From Rhizomys pruinosus (Eukaryota; Chordata; Mammalia; Rodentia; Spalacidae): 64,000 nt of DNA. The stretch covers positions 1,373,931 through 1,437,930 of the forward strand of contig VZQC01011955.1 of assembly GCA_009823505.1 (NCBI GenBank), written 5' to 3'. Positions 34,912-47,439 of this stretch are shown here, piece after piece. Every line of letters starts with the position of its first letter. Within the stretch, counting starts at the first letter, position 1. The position numbers and the translations under genes were made by a program. The notes beneath the pieces are model-generated. The model saw nothing but the letters and a program-made list of their open reading frames with translations. It did not search any database and had not been told where the DNA came from.

Positions 34912-35179
34912 CCCAGCCCTCACAGTTGTGTTTTAGAAGCACCAAACTTGTTTGATTTCCTAACTTCACAGTTGGAGAGCAAATCATACCAGATGAATCA
35001 CACCTCAAACCTTACTTACCATGGATTCGGATGATATTTATATGAGCTGTCAGAACTTGGACTTTTGAACTGATAATGGAATAAATGAACACTTTTAGGA
35101 CTGTCAGGATGGAATGAATTTATTTCATAAGTGAAAAAGATGTGAATTAAGAAGGCAGAGCAGAATGCTGATAGATCAA

Positions 35180-35508
35180 ATATTTGTGTCCCCCAAGATT
35201 TGTGTTAGACCCTAATCCCCAATATGATGATAAGAGGGAGGGGCTTTAGTAATTATATCATAAGGACAGACCCTTATAAATGTGACTAATGTCTTCATAG
35301 CAGTAGCACCAGAGAATTCTATTTCCCCTTCCACTATGAGAGGAGACAGCACAAACATGGCTACCTATGCACCAGGAAGTTGCCTTTACCAGACAGTGAC
35401 TCTGCCAGTACCTTGATCTCAAGACTTCCCAGCCTCCAGAACTTTAAGAAATTAATGTTGTTTGCAAGCCCTATTATAGCAGCCCAAATGGACCAAGACA
35501 AAGGTCAA
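35180..35508 (+). mobile_element. MaLR-type LTR remnant
   Basis: TTTGTGTCCCCCAAGATTTG, ACCAGGAAGTTGCC, ACCTTGATCTCAAGACTTCC, CCTCCAGAACTTTAAGAAAT and GCAGCCCAAATGGACCAAG are in MST/MLT1-like LTR order. Confidence 0.65.
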
Positions 35509-35572
35509 AAGCTGGCACTGCTTTGACTCCAGTGGCTTGGAGGTGGGGCTAGAGAGCCACTGAATTCGGATT

Positions 35573-35615
35573 AGCCTGGGCAACATAGCAAGATTCCATC
35601 TCAAACAAACAACAA
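35573..35615 (+). mobile_element. Short 7SL-like SINE tail
   Basis: CCTGGGCAACATAGCAAGAT then CCATCTCAAACAAACAAC; an Alu/B1-like tail only. Confidence 0.5.
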
Positions 35616-35668
35616 GAAGCTCCACATGTAGGCTGGCACTAAAATTTCAAAATAAAAGTTTTTCAATC

Positions 35669-35885
35669 AGGCTGGAGAGATGGTTCAACGGTTAAGAGCA
35701 CTAGCTGTTCTTACAGAAGACCTGGGTTCAAATCTCCGCACCCACATGGCAACTAAAAACTGTCCTAATTCCAGTTCCAAGGGATCTGATGCTCTTTTCC
35801 TGTCCTCCATGGGCACTGGACGACCCAGGTCCAATTACATACATCAGGCATAACACTTATACACATTAAACAAAAATTTTAAAGT
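35669..35885 (+). mobile_element. B2 SINE (older)
   Basis: GGCTGGAGAGATGGTTCAAC head, many substitutions, A-rich tail. Confidence 0.88.
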
Positions 35886-36000
35886 TTTTGAATAAAAACT
35901 CAATTATTATTCTAGCTAAATAGACTGAAAACAATGTCATGCAATTTCCTCACTTTCCAAACGAACATTATAAAAAGAGAATTCACCTCTCTCTCTCTGT

Positions 36001-36555
36001 TTTTTTTTTTTTTTGGTCTTTTCAAGATAGGGTCTCCCTGTAGCCCCAGCTGTCCTGGAACNTTTTTTTTGGTCTTTTTGAGACAGGGTCCCCCTGTAGC
36101 TCTGGCTGTCCTGGAACTCACTCTGTAGGCCAGGCTGGCCTCGAACTCACAGAGATCCGCGTGCCTCTGCCTCCCAAGTGCTAGGATTAAAGGCGTGCGC
36201 CACCACACCCAGCATTTATTTATTTCTGTATGTGTATGAATGTACTGTCTGCATGCAAGTCTGTGCACCCAAGTCGAGCAATGCCGCGGAGGTCAGAAGA
36301 GGGTGTCAGATTCCCCTGGAACTGGAGTTCTCCTGGAATTGGAGTTTCAGACGGTTCTCGGCTGTCATGTGGGTGCCGGGGATCGAACCCGGGTCCTCTG
36401 CAAGAGCGGTCGGCGCTCTTAACCACTAGGCCATCTCTGTAGCCCCTGCTGTCCTGGAATTCACTATGTAGACCAGGCTGGCCTTGAACTCACACAGATC
36501 TGCCTGCCTCTGCCTCCTGAGTGCTAAGAGCAAAGGCATGCACCACAATGCCCTG
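36001..36555 (-). mobile_element. B1 interrupted by B2 and by an assembly N
   Basis: Minus-strand B1 sequence at 36001-36212 is broken by the N at 36062. A complete B2 (minus) follows at about 36213-36445, then another B1 piece at 36446-36555. The 83-codon readable frame across the B2 is SINE-derived. Confidence 0.88.
36062..36062. other. Single N: second assembly gap placeholder
   Basis: It lies inside a minus-strand B1. About 60 bp of B1 start (GGTCTTTTCAAGATAGGGTC and onward) occur left of the N, and a similar stretch starts over right of it, so the join probably duplicates part of one B1. Confidence 0.85.
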
Positions 36556-37062
36556 CACAGAATTCACATATTAACACATAACTTTGTCATCTCCTTTTAA
36601 AGTCAGTTCCCCAAATTTGCAGCTATGCTGACATGCAACTGAATGAAGTAAGTCCTAGGAAAACCATCTAGTATAACAAGTAATCTAAGATGCAAAAATC
36701 AAAATGCATTATCAATCTTCAATTACTCAACTCTATATACATTTCATAATAAATAAGCCACAATGAGACAAGTACTTTCTCTTATACAATTAGGGGAACA
36801 ATAAATTTTTTTCAAGCCCTTTAACCCATGTATGCCTCTTTCATCAATTTATTCTATGGAGAGAACTTGAAACTTGGTAAAAGATTTATGTTCAGAGACA
36901 CTTCTATGGCATCAGAGGAGTAAATTGACAATATAATTGAGTAGTTATCTTTAGTAGTTAGAACTTCAGTCAATGAATAGAATACATGTTATATAAATGT
37001 ATGTGATTAAATATCTATAAGATATATAATATATACATGTATTTATAGAAGACATGTATATG

Positions 37063-37332
37063 TATATGAGACAAGATCTGACTTTACTGCCCAGGCTGGC
37101 CTGGAACTAATGGCAATCCTGTTGCTCAGCCTCCCAAGTGCTGATATTATAGCATGAGATACCACACCAGGACTTTGTCTTTGTTGGTTTGGTTGGTTGT
37201 TTGGAGACAGGGTCTCTCTGTATTCCCAGCTGGCCTGGAACTCAATATGTAGACCAAGCTGGTCTTGATCTCACAGAGATCCATCTGCCTGCCTCTGCCT
37301 CTTGAATGCTGGGATTAAAGGTGTGCACTCCT
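37063..37332 (-). mobile_element. Two B1-type SINEs
   Basis: An older B1 at 37063-37172 (CCCAGGCTGGCCTGGAACTA) and a better preserved one at 37185-37332 (GGAGACAGGGTCTCTCTGTA). Confidence 0.8.
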
Positions 37333-38228
37333 CTATATTTTTTTGTCAGAAGCATAAAAAGAGCTTTATTAGTGCATATATACAAATTTACAAGGTCAGA
37401 AACTGGAGAAATACAAACAGCTTGTAAACAATTTGTCTTTTCTTCAGTTTAAAGTGACTTTTCCTGATTGTGATACAATAGAAAGTACACAACAGTGAAC
37501 TGCTTCTTAAATATTGGAATTTTATGGAGAATACATTCACATACAGAAAGTGAATTCTAAAAGAGGATAAGGACAATGGAGACACAATGCACAGAGTGCT
37601 CATTACACATGCTGCCAGATACTTAGGGGGAAATTTCTCAAAATCAAGGATCTGAACACCCACTGTTGCTATTCCTGCCGATATTTAAATATGCCACCTC
37701 GCGTGTAAAATGACTCTTTTAGGATTTCTGAGAACTACTCTAATGTGTGGCCATCAGCACAAGAAATATACCACTTGACAGATCTTAACACCTCAGGGGC
37801 AGCAGTGAGGAGGAAGAGGTCAGAACGAGATCCTGATGGTCAAGCAAGGCTCGAAATTGAAGGACTTCCCTCCCAGTAGAGGCATGTTTAGTTCCTACTG
37901 TGGCAGTCTTTCATTAACATCTACTCCAGAACAAGTGCAATTAAGAAGGCAGTTCTGTATCCCCTCTCTATTTTTTAACTATGTATATAGTTATCAATTT
38001 CCAGCCAATTTTCTAAAATTTCATCCTGAAACATTCTAAAAATATCACTAACAAACCAAATGATTTCTACTAGCAATAGACAAGAGAAATTTAATTCTGT
38101 TTTCTAACATATCGCCCAAATTATCTATCCCACCAAAAGAAGTTCTCACAGAAACACTAGCTTATTTGTTGAATGTTTTGCCTAATGATTGCTTTGGAAT
38201 TGGTCAAGCTGCTCAGATGTCTACTTAC
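37333..38228. other. Intron next to exon 5
   Basis: The donor side of exon 5 (38229). No repeat or further exon recognised. Confidence 0.5.
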
Positions 38229-38321
38229 CTGGATTAGATGTGTACTGCATTGCAATCATTAGCATGGAGGATGCAGAGAGGTTAACATGGGCTGGAACAC
38301 CTTCTCTCCTGGAGGAACCCA
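38229..38321 (-). CDS. UNC79: UNC79 coding exon 5
   Basis: A 93-bp exon with acceptor GTTTCAG before 38321 and donor GTAAGT from 38228. It opens with TG (Leu with exon 4), has 30 codons and ends with G (Val with exon 6). The codons read GSSRREGVPAHVN, then LSASSMLMIAMQYTSNP. The exon continues the UNC79 reading frame without a break. Both flanking introns exceed 10 kb as assembled. Confidence 0.95.
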
Positions 38322-38449
38322 CTGAAACCAAAATTTTTCAATTAGATACAAACTAGTCTACATATATGAATATATACTTCCTACCTTACATAAAGCATGA
38401 GAACTTTTGAAAGAACTTCGAAAGTTCCAATCGAGACAATGGAATTATT

Positions 38450-38742
38450 TTTCTACTTATTTGAAATGGTGTCTCATGTATCCCTGGCTAGCCTCAAACT
38501 TTCATTGCAGTCAAGGATGACCTTGAACTCATTTTTAATATTTTATTTATTTTTTGTTGTATGTATATGAGTAATGTAAGTGCACACGTATCATGCAATC
38601 ACTGTGGAGTCAGAAGAAGGCATTGGGCAACTGGTGCTCTTAACCACTGAGCTATCTCTCCAGCCCAACCTTGAACTCTTGAGCCCTCCTCCTATACTGT
38701 CCAGTGCTAAGGTTACAGGCGTAAGGAGCTACACCCAGTCTA
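38450..38742 (-). mobile_element. Old B1 interrupted by a B2 fragment
   Basis: B1 halves at about 38450-38532 and 38668-38742 flank a minus-strand B2 piece (38533-38667) that ends GAGCTATCTCTCCAGCCC. GACCTTGAACTC is repeated at the two B1 sides. Confidence 0.75.
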
Positions 38743-41225
38743 CATGATGCTGGTGATCAGCTTTGTATATTCTAGGAAACCCCTCTACCAACTAGCCCCT
38801 ATATCCAGCCCCAAGCCAATAGAAATTTGCAGAAATAATACCACAAAACTTTTCCTTGCATACAAATGCTATCATTGTATGCCACTGTAGAAGTATCTAG
38901 AGAGGATGCACGCAGAGAAGAAATAAAGCCAATGTAGTATAACAGTTTTATCAGAGCTGTTCTTAGGTATGATATCCACTCTAAAGTTGTTTATGTATAC
39001 ATGGGAAAAAAGAAAATACAGAATCCTTTATGTGACCAAATATAAGGACAGGTTGTCCTAATAAGAAAGTAGCTGATTTTTAAACCCAACTTGAATGTAT
39101 TAGTGCTTACAGAGTTGTGCAAAGTCTGCTGAATATAATGTGTAACTTCTTGTGTAGTTTATACATAAAAAATTTAAATTACATATTATAAAATATCACA
39201 TTAATTTTAAAATTGTGTTCATGTGCATATGCCACTCCTCAGCTTTAGTCAAACCATCACATGAAACTTCATGAATGTCTTCATTACCATGAAAACCACT
39301 TTGAGTTTTCCAAAGCCTACCATCTTCATATCAATCTGATCCATTTGAAACAAAGCATTTTTTTTAATCTGTGACTAACCCAGTTGTTGGATTTTTTTTT
39401 GTTCTGTGCCAACAAATGTTCAATTACAGAGCAAGTTGATGTCTTCGAAAATCATCTAATAACTATAATCATGATCTCTACTTGCATACTTCTTTTAACA
39501 CATCTGTAAATGGCTTGTTCATGAGGACATCAAACTCTATATTAAATTTGTCTCTTTTTAATGGCACATACTAGGTAACTCCTTACATATTTAAAATTAA
39601 CACTGATGGAAGTTATTTTAAATAACATGCTGCCAAAGGGTATTTTGATCCCACTAATAATTGAGAGGGGACCCACGATAGAAAGACCTTTATTAAGATT
39701 AAAATATAAAGTGAATTCTTTTTTCTTGAAATAATTGAAGGAGTAGAAAAACCTCCGATAGAAAAGTTTATGTACCAAATTGTCAAACATGCACAGAGCA
39801 GCACACAGGAAGTTCAGTCTCTCACAAACTCAACTCTCAGTTCCAACACACAAAAGACCATTGACATGGGCAAGAAGCAAAAAGCAGATAACCAAAAATG
39901 CTGTTTTATTTAGTATTAAAGTGCAATATGTGGTGAGCATATCTCATTTACATATAAAAGAATAAGGCAACAAAATAAGGAACATGATAAATAGAACCAT
40001 TATAACACTCATAAAAGAATTGTCATGCCATAGAGGAGACAATGAAGTTTAAGATTCTTTTGTTTTCCACATCAAGAACTTTCAACACTATAAGGATAGT
40101 GACTTTCGCAACAGGTTTATAGGAATAAGCAAAACAAATCCCTAACTGAGTTCCATTAACCTGAGTTTGTTTTTATTAATCATCAGTGGCTGAGTGCTAC
40201 CAACTCATGTAACAAGTGATAGATAAATTAGTTGGCCCTACAATATAAACAAGTACTATTAATTAGACAAAGATATAGAAGTCAGTATACTGTTCTGAGA
40301 TGGTCAAGTTGACTAATCAAATATGATTCAGTGAAGAAAAAAGAATTTTTAAACAAATGCTACAGAATATGATACAGTTGCTTTCGATCTTTAGTCAGGG
40401 AACTTTTCCAAATTTAGCTTCTTATGGTCCAAGACTAGAGACTATAAATCAGCTAGTGTGGGAAACAGGAAATGATATGTTAATAAGCATATTAGGTGAG
40501 TCTCAACCAAGCTGGCCTTCGAGCTCCCTTTGAGAGAAGTACTATTAGACAAATGAGAAATAAGCAAGGAAATTCCCAGTAAAATACCCAGGGATGGGAA
40601 GAGTAAGCACTTATACAATATTCCATGTGCCTTTTATTTAAGTGAAAAAGAAAAGAATGCCTATACCAACATAAACAACAAAAGACCCTTTCTCTTTTCC
40701 CCTCTCCACATATATATTCTTTGGGGGACAAGCATTTTCATCTTTGTTTAAATTCAACTCGAACTTTTTAATAATAAGCATTTCTCAACAATGAAAACTC
40801 CTGCTAAGACAGGTTGAGAATCATTGTGCCCAGAGGCCTTTAAAAAACAGGATAGATGCCCAACTGTCTCTGATGATTTAATGGAGTTCTATTTGGAGAA
40901 CTGCCCAAATGGCTCAGCGACCTTTGGATGTCCCTGTTACCTCTACAAATTTATGCTGTCCCTCAAGTATGGCCATCCATAAAGCCAAAAGTATTCCCCT
41001 AGGACTCAAGCCCTAGGAAATTGGTTCCAATACTTATATAAACAGACAGTACCTTGCAATTTCAAAGCCTTCTACTATACTGAATAAAAATCACCATGGT
41101 TCTAATTTAATAAACATGCACAAATATGCATCATTTATTGAATCTTGTTTAAAATCCATGGTATAAACAGATATACAGCTCACCCCCAAGAGGGTTCAAA
41201 TAAATCATAAAAACATGTGTAACAG
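38743..41225. other. Intron 4 stretch without recognised elements
   Basis: About 2.5 kb, AT-rich, no SINE head or tail and no splice-bounded UNC79 peptide. Relatively repeat-free compared with the rest. Confidence 0.5.
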
Positions 41226-41376
41226 TCAGGCATGGTAGCACATGCCTATAATCCTAGCACTTGTAAGACAGGGGCAAGCAGATCTCTATGAGTTCAAGGC
41301 CAGCCTGGTCTACAGAGCAAGTTCTCAGGACAGCCAGGTTGGCAGGGAGACCCTGTCTCAAAAAGATCAAAAAAAT
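41226..41376 (+). mobile_element. B1 SINE
   Basis: CAGGCATGGTAGCACATGCC through CCTGTCTCAAAAAGATC; complete with an A-rich tail. Confidence 0.92.
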
Positions 41377-41635
41377 ATAAATAAAAGGGAAAAGATAGTC
41401 AAAATAAGAACATTTTCCATTGAATATTGCACTCAGGAAACAGAATTAAAAGTTTCCACATCTATTCTGTATTCCGCTAGGACCACCAGAATAATCGTTA
41501 TCATGATATCTTCCTTCCATGAACAGTATAAACTCCTTAATATGTTCCTATATTTTATAATTCCTAATGTACTTTATGTACAGATCCTATATGAGTATTA
41601 TCCTGAAAAGTAAGCATATAAGAAAAGTCATTTTA

Positions 41636-41790
41636 GCCAGGTGTAGTATTGCATGCCTTTAATCCCAGCACTCAAAAGACAGAGGCAGGTGGATATCTGT
41701 GAGTTCAAGGCCAGCCTGTTCTATATAGTGAGTTCCAGGCCAGCTGGGAGTACAGGGAGACCATGTCTCAAAAAGACCAAAAAGAAAAAC
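41636..41790 (+). mobile_element. B1 SINE
   Basis: CCAGGTGTAGTATTGCATGC through CATGTCTCAAAAAGACC. Confidence 0.92.
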
Positions 41791-42044
41791 AGAAAAGTCA
41801 TTTTATGGGAGAGATTAATTACTTGCAGGAATGTACCAACTTAATTTCTGGAGCTATAGTCCAAGTCAGTTGGATTCATAGCTAATGCTCCAGTCACTTA
41901 TCATTCAGCAATATTTTTTTCAGGAGTGTGTACCAGGCATTGTTCTGGGCCCTAGGGTAACAGTGGAAAAGAAGATTATTGCCAGAGCTGTTGTTCAATA
42001 TGGTAGCCACTAGCCATAGGTCACTGTTTAAATTAGTTAATATT

Positions 42045-42245
42045 GGGGACTGGAGAGATGGCTCAGAGGTTAAGAGCACTGCTCTTGCAGAGGACCAGGG
42101 TTCAATTCCCAGATCCACGTGGTGGCTAACAACCATCTGTAACTCTAGTTCCAGGGCCATCTGGAGGTCTCTTCGACTTCTGTGGGCATTGCATGATGCA
42201 GGTACACTTACACACATGCAGGCAACACAGTCACACACATAAAAT
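42045..42245 (+). mobile_element. B2 SINE with 15-bp target-site duplication
   Basis: Flanked by AAATTAGTTAATATT at 42030-42044 and 42246-42260. Its 3' half reads CTGTGGGCATTGCATGATGC, so it belongs to a subfamily different from the young ones here. Confidence 0.93.
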
Positions 42246-42282
42246 AAATTAGTTAATATTAAATACAATTTAAAATTACAAT

Positions 42283-42419
42283 CCAGGCATGATATAACAT
42301 ACCCTAAATCCCAACACTCAGGAGGCAAAGGCAGGCTGCTCTTTGTGGAACTGAGGCCACCCTGGTTTACATAGTGAGTTCCATGCCAGAGGGGGCTACA
42401 AGGAGACCTTGTCTCAATA

Positions 42420-42455
<36 letters not shown>

Positions 42456-42456
42456 T
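42283..42456 (+). mobile_element. B1 SINE with (AAT)n tail
   Basis: Diverged B1 body at 42283-42416 ending CCTTGTCTCAATAATAG, followed by about 11 AAT units. Confidence 0.85.
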
Positions 42457-42712
42457 AATTACATTCCTCAGCCTCACTAGACACCCATCACACATGTGTT
42501 CAGTAACCATATGTGGTAGTGGCTATGTATTAAGCAGCACCGAATTTTATAGAACATTTCTATTATCATAGAAGGATAGCACTGTTCAAAAGAAAATGAC
42601 AGACATCAGTGAAGAAATCTAAATTATGGGAAGAGAACAGATAGAAGATGATGGAAAGGCCTGTGTTAGATTAGAAAGTAAGAAAAGACATCTCAAAAGA
42701 TAAATTTCTTGA

Positions 42713-42955
42713 GGAGGCCAGGGAGATGACTCAGCAAGTAAAAGCACTAGCCAATCCAAATCTGACCCCTGGACCCCACATAAACCTGGATATAGAAGCA
42801 TGCACCTGCAATCCCAGCACTCCTACAAGAGGAAAGGCAGGGACAGAATGGCCTAGAAGCTCTTGAGCCACTTAGCCAGGCATACACAGCACAACAGCAG
42901 AAATAAGGGAGACCCTGCCTCAATAGGGTAGAGAGAGAGAGAAAGAGAGAGAGAT
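42713..42955 (+). mobile_element. B4-type SINE
   Basis: ID-like head (CCAGGGAGATGACTCAGC) joined to a B1-like body (CACCTGCAATCCCAGCAC) and a GA-rich tail. Confidence 0.7.
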
Positions 42956-43374
42956 GAGGTACTTGAGCTGACACCTAAAGAAAACAAATCAGGAGACCAT
43001 TTAGAAGGACTTTAAGACAGAGGAAAATACAAACAGCACCGTTTTTCTTTGTACTGGTGGTCTCCTTGTAAAACTACAGAAAGGCTGGTGCATGCATGCA
43101 GAGTGGCGACACAGAGAGGAAGTGACGAAAGCGTGAGGTAGGCCATGGCCAGATCACGGAGGACCTTGTGGACCAAACAAGGTCACTGATTCTAAGGACA
43201 GGAAGCTAGATGGATTGGAGAAAGGTGGTAGCATGATCTGACCTACATGTTTGGAGATAGCACTGGGTTTGGGATGAAAACTAGGCAGTAGGAAGCCTAA
43301 CAGGCAAACAAGGAGGCCAGGGCAGAAGCTATTAGACTGATTCAGATGACGGTGATAAGAAGTAGACAAGTTGA

Positions 43375-43707
43375 TGATCAGAGTCCAAAACGACATCTCC
43401 AGAGAAAGTAGATTGTTTGGCTTCTCGCCCATCTGTGCCCCTTTTCTAAAGCCTAGGGAACAATCTGTGGAAAAGAGCGCGTGGTAGAATGTAAGGGCTG
43501 CGACTGGGGTGAACTACGAAACTACAGAAACATAGACTGGACTCTTATTTGATCAACATGATAGTACATATAAGCTCCCCCAGCTGGACAATGGAGGCCT
43601 CGGGCTGTATAAGTTTGGGCATAGCTACTTGCAAAATGGTTTTACATGAAGGATGCCTATATTCATTACTTATGTCCTATTATTAAAAAATAAAAAAAAA
43701 TTTTAAA
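43375..43707 (+). mobile_element. 5'-truncated retroposon of the L1-linked family
   Basis: 333 bp flanked by the 15-bp duplication AAGTAGACAAGTTGA (43360-43374 and 43708-43722). It has an A-rich tail and matches the last part of 3881-5900 and 6150-8330, with AGTCCAAAACGACATCTCC, GCCTAGGGAACAATCTGTGG and TGGTTTTACATGAAGGATGC. This shows that the family moved by target-primed reverse transcription. Confidence 0.88.
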
Positions 43708-43995
43708 AAGTAGACAAGTTGAGATACACTGAAATAAAACCCATTGGCCTAAGGAGTCACCTATGTGAAGAATTAATTCTAGTACACATGACATGATCAT
43801 TTCATACGGTTGGCCAGGTAGAATTATCTGGATGGGTAAGTAGTAGCCTCTCCTCTACTCAAGCCTTGGGTTTGTGTGAACAGAGATAACTGTATTCTAT
43901 TAGAGAGAGTCCGTGTATAGGAGCCATAATTTCAGAAGGTATCAGCCAAATTTAAAGAAAAAACTGAGGTAAAATGGCCCTAAAGTCTATGCAGC

Positions 43996-44139
43996 ATCAA
44001 AATACATGCCAATTGGTGGGTTAATGAAGAGTTGTGGAGACAGAATGCCCAACACTGGAAGAGCTCTTATAGGAGTGCAAAACCTGTTATAACTACTGCA
44101 ACTGAAGCAAAAAAACTAAGACATGAAAGTTCTGACCTC
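43996..44139 (+). repeat. 144-bp dispersed duplicate, copy 1
   Basis: Near-identical to 45880-46024: ATCAAAATACATGCCAATTG through GAAGAGCTCTTATA to CTGACCTC. Not a recognised repeat family. Confidence 0.92.
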
Positions 44140-45504
44140 TCCTGGACAGCCCCTTGCCCCAAGCCAAATTCAAGTGAATAAAAATTCAGAATAACATGGA
44201 AAATTTTAGCAGAGTATTAGAATTAGTTGCAATGAGATTTAACATGTCTTCATTTGCCTACATATTTGACTCATTATACATTGGTACATCATAGAATATT
44301 CAAATTCCAATCTCATATGCCCTTCATCTCATGGTCTTCACAACCAATACAAGATATTAACACGGGTCATTATGATTAATGACAATTTTATACCTGAGGA
44401 AACAAAAGTTGAATGAGGGTAGAAGAGTTGTTACCAGTTGAAAAACTACAATTCAGCTCTTCTGAATTCCAGTACCAAGCATTTCTCACAATTCACCAAT
44501 AAAGTTCTTATAGCAACACCTACCTTGGAAATGCAATCATTAGCTCATAAGCAGACTGTGTATGTTAAAGATCATTTAAATGATAAGAATAGCTCACATT
44601 TGTCTTTTACTATCCTTTTTCTAAGTAGTATTAGTATTTGTAAAACCATAAAAACACACCATATATCACATATAGTAACAGTAACAGAACAATAAAAGAT
44701 CCTTGGCCCAAAGCCTAGAACCAAACATTCAGGGAATTCACACAATCATTTTTAAGTCAACACAAAAATTTGCATGAAGCTTGCCTTTTCCTAAGGGTAA
44801 GGGACTGATAAAAATTAAAGTTAGAAAAGAAACTGGATTAGACAGTACAGTTCAGGACATGAAAATTCATTAGTAGCACTCTGAGCTGACATAATTCCTT
44901 TTGCTTTGTTTCTTTCTTCAAAATAAGATAGCCTACATTAATGAATGTTTATTTAGAATCATTCTTTTCTCTTCTCTGATAGTGCATCATCTTCCAAACA
45001 TCCATATTTCAATTTGGTCATCAAATCCTTTATTGGAAAAAGAGAGGTTTCCATGGTGACATGCATATGATTTTTTTCAATTCTGATTAATTCCTATAAT
45101 ACATTTTTATAAACAAAGCATATTCCACACATATGGAATAAAGAGAATTGGATTTTATTAACGTAAAGAGTCAATAATAAAAGGTTATATCAAAGGAAAT
45201 TTTATAATAATGATGTACTGGAGAACCTCAAAAGGGGTTATTTAAAATAAAAGCATAGCAATTATTTGGTGATGAGGATGGCATGAGTGACATATATGAT
45301 ATGAATCCAGGCACCTCATCTAAAAGACCAGATCCACTTTCAAAGCTCAAAACTTCATCACCTGAGTGATACAGTGTTTTAATCATTAATTATATAAGCA
45401 TTAATCACACAAGCATTTAAAAACTGAAAAGTTATCCATGTCTTACATTTGACCATAGAAATACCATACCAAAGAAATGTTTTTTAAAATGTCCTGTCTT
45501 TTTA
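44140..45504. other. Intron 4 stretch
   Basis: Only a possible MIR at about 44380-44470 (TACCTGAGGAAACAAAAG, then AATTCAGCTCTTCTG). Otherwise unclassified. Confidence 0.4.
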
Positions 45505-45618
45505 GTATTTTTTATGTTTTGCTTTTTGAAACAGGGGCTCAGTGGCCTTGAATTAGCAGTGATTGTCTTTGCTTCAGCTTCCCAAGTGCTAAGATTATAC
45601 CCTGGCACCTTTATGCCC
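45505..45618 (-). mobile_element. B1 fragment
   Basis: TTTTTGAAACAGGGGCTCAG and CCCAAGTGCTAAGATTATAC; internal part deleted. Confidence 0.65.
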
Positions 45619-45879
45619 AGAAAGTCCTTCTTTCCTGAAAAGTGTCAAGTATTTAGAAAATGTACCATCTTTTATTCTAACATCGCAATCCTGAAATGAA
45701 AATATTCTGGACCAAGTTAAATACACCTTTCCAGGTCCAGTTTGAATGTCTAGACACTGAAGCAGCTACCAAAAATAGAAACAGTGTGGGTAAAATAATC
45801 AGACTGGCATCAATCCATTTTAACAGGAATATGAAAGCAGATCCAATGTCTTTAGATCTATCTTTATAAACAAATACAA

Positions 45880-46024
45880 ATCAAAATACATGCCAATTGG
45901 TGGGTTAATGAAGAGTTGTGGAGACAGAATGCCCAACACTGGAAGAGCTCTTATATGAGTACAAAACCGTTTATAACTACTGCAACTGAAGCAAAAAAAA
46001 CTAAGATATGGAAGTTCCGACCTC
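45880..46024 (+). repeat. 145-bp dispersed duplicate, copy 2
   Basis: Same orientation as copy 1, about 1.9 kb away, with roughly ten differences by eye. Flanks are unrelated. Confidence 0.92.
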
Positions 46025-46119
46025 ACTAGTCTAACAGTGGCTGTGCCGATTGTTACTATAGTTTATTCCAAAGACAGAGATTGACTACTACTGAACTGCC
46101 AGGATGGTGACAAGATACA

Positions 46120-46275
46120 AAGATCAAGCCGTGGTAGCAGTGCCTTCAATCTCAGCACTCAGGAGGCAGAGGCAGGCAAAGCTCTGTGAGTTCAAGGACA
46201 GTGTGATCTACACAAAGAGTTCCAGGCTACTTGGAGCCACAGGGAGACCCTGTCAAATAAATAAATAAATAAGAA
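46120..46275 (+). mobile_element. B1 SINE
   Basis: AATCTCAGCACTCAGGAGGC through GAGACCCTGTCAAATAAATA. Confidence 0.88.
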
Positions 46276-47261
46276 AAATAAACTCAAAGCTAAGAGAATA
46301 AAATCAGACCAATAAAATAAATATATGAGCCAAATCCACCCCTGGGTTAGACAAATATGTGCCATTTACATAAAATAATAGTGCTATTTAAACTAGAAGT
46401 ATGATGGCATAAATAACCTTAGAGATTAAACTTTTTTTCCCAAAACCTTCCTTTAAAGCTGAAAAACCATTTAGTCCCAGAGAAATGAAATTTCTTGAGC
46501 ATACCTTCAAATGAATGTCAAGTTATTTCACTAATAAACACTAAAATTTACACCAATTTATTATAATAAATTTATTTTAATATCACTAATTTTTATTCCT
46601 CAGTTGTCAAGAGCCAGATATTTGGGTAAGCAAGGATTTTAATATAGCAAGGTATATGTGTGAGGCTTAGTATTTCTAATTAAGTGGCAATTAGTGGCCA
46701 GGTTTGAAAAAATGAGCTGTCAATACCCGATCAGTCTTCAAAAGATAGCACCACATTGATGCTTCTCAAAATTAACTTATTCCTAAGGATGGGAGATAGA
46801 ATGAATTAAATTGATAGGAAGGTACAGCCTCATCTGCTATTCTTTTTAAAAGAACTAGAATGCCTATGAATATGCATTCAAATTAAGCTATACAATTCTA
46901 AGATTGTATCCATAAGCAAGTCTTGGTCCCTGAGGTTACAAAGATGAAACTAAAAGAATGAAATGAAATATTCAATAACTTTAAATAGCATAATCAGCCT
47001 ATAATTTTTTCTGAATTGTTATATAATTCAGACAGTAGTTAGACTCTTGGTTAAAAAGACATGAAAATTACAGTTCCACACCTAAACTTGACTATGAAAT
47101 AACCCAATGTAGCTCAAAAGGTACATACAGTTTCCAATTGTTGCTACAGAGCAACAACTTTAATAGGTCATAAGTACACAAAACTAAATAACTAGCACTG
47201 GTCACTGGGAATTGAACAGGACCACCATAGCTGTTTTTAAATAATAAGAACTAAGAAAGAA
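46276..47261. other. Intron 4 stretch without recognised elements
   Basis: AT-rich, no splice-bounded coding segment seen. Confidence 0.45.
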
Positions 47262-47395
47262 AGCCAGGTATGGTGGCGCACACCTGTAATCCTAGCACTC
47301 AGAAGGCTGAGGCAAGAGGATTGCCACAAGTTGAGATGACAAGTACCAGACCAGGCAGGATACACAGCAAAACCCTAGTGGAAAAAAAAATGAAG
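47262..47395 (+). mobile_element. B1-like SINE (diverged)
   Basis: GCCAGGTATGGTGGCGCACA, CCTGTAATCCTAGCACTCAG and GCAAAACCCTAGTGG with an A tail. Confidence 0.75.
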
Positions 47396-47439
47396 AGGAA
47401 GGAAGTCACACTGCACACCAAGCCTGGGGTAGTACTTTA

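Noticed and set aside
41894..42484. A 196-codon readable frame on the minus strand
   Set aside because: It runs through the AAT microsatellite, a B1 and a B2. The Ile run and the SINE-derived peptides explain it.
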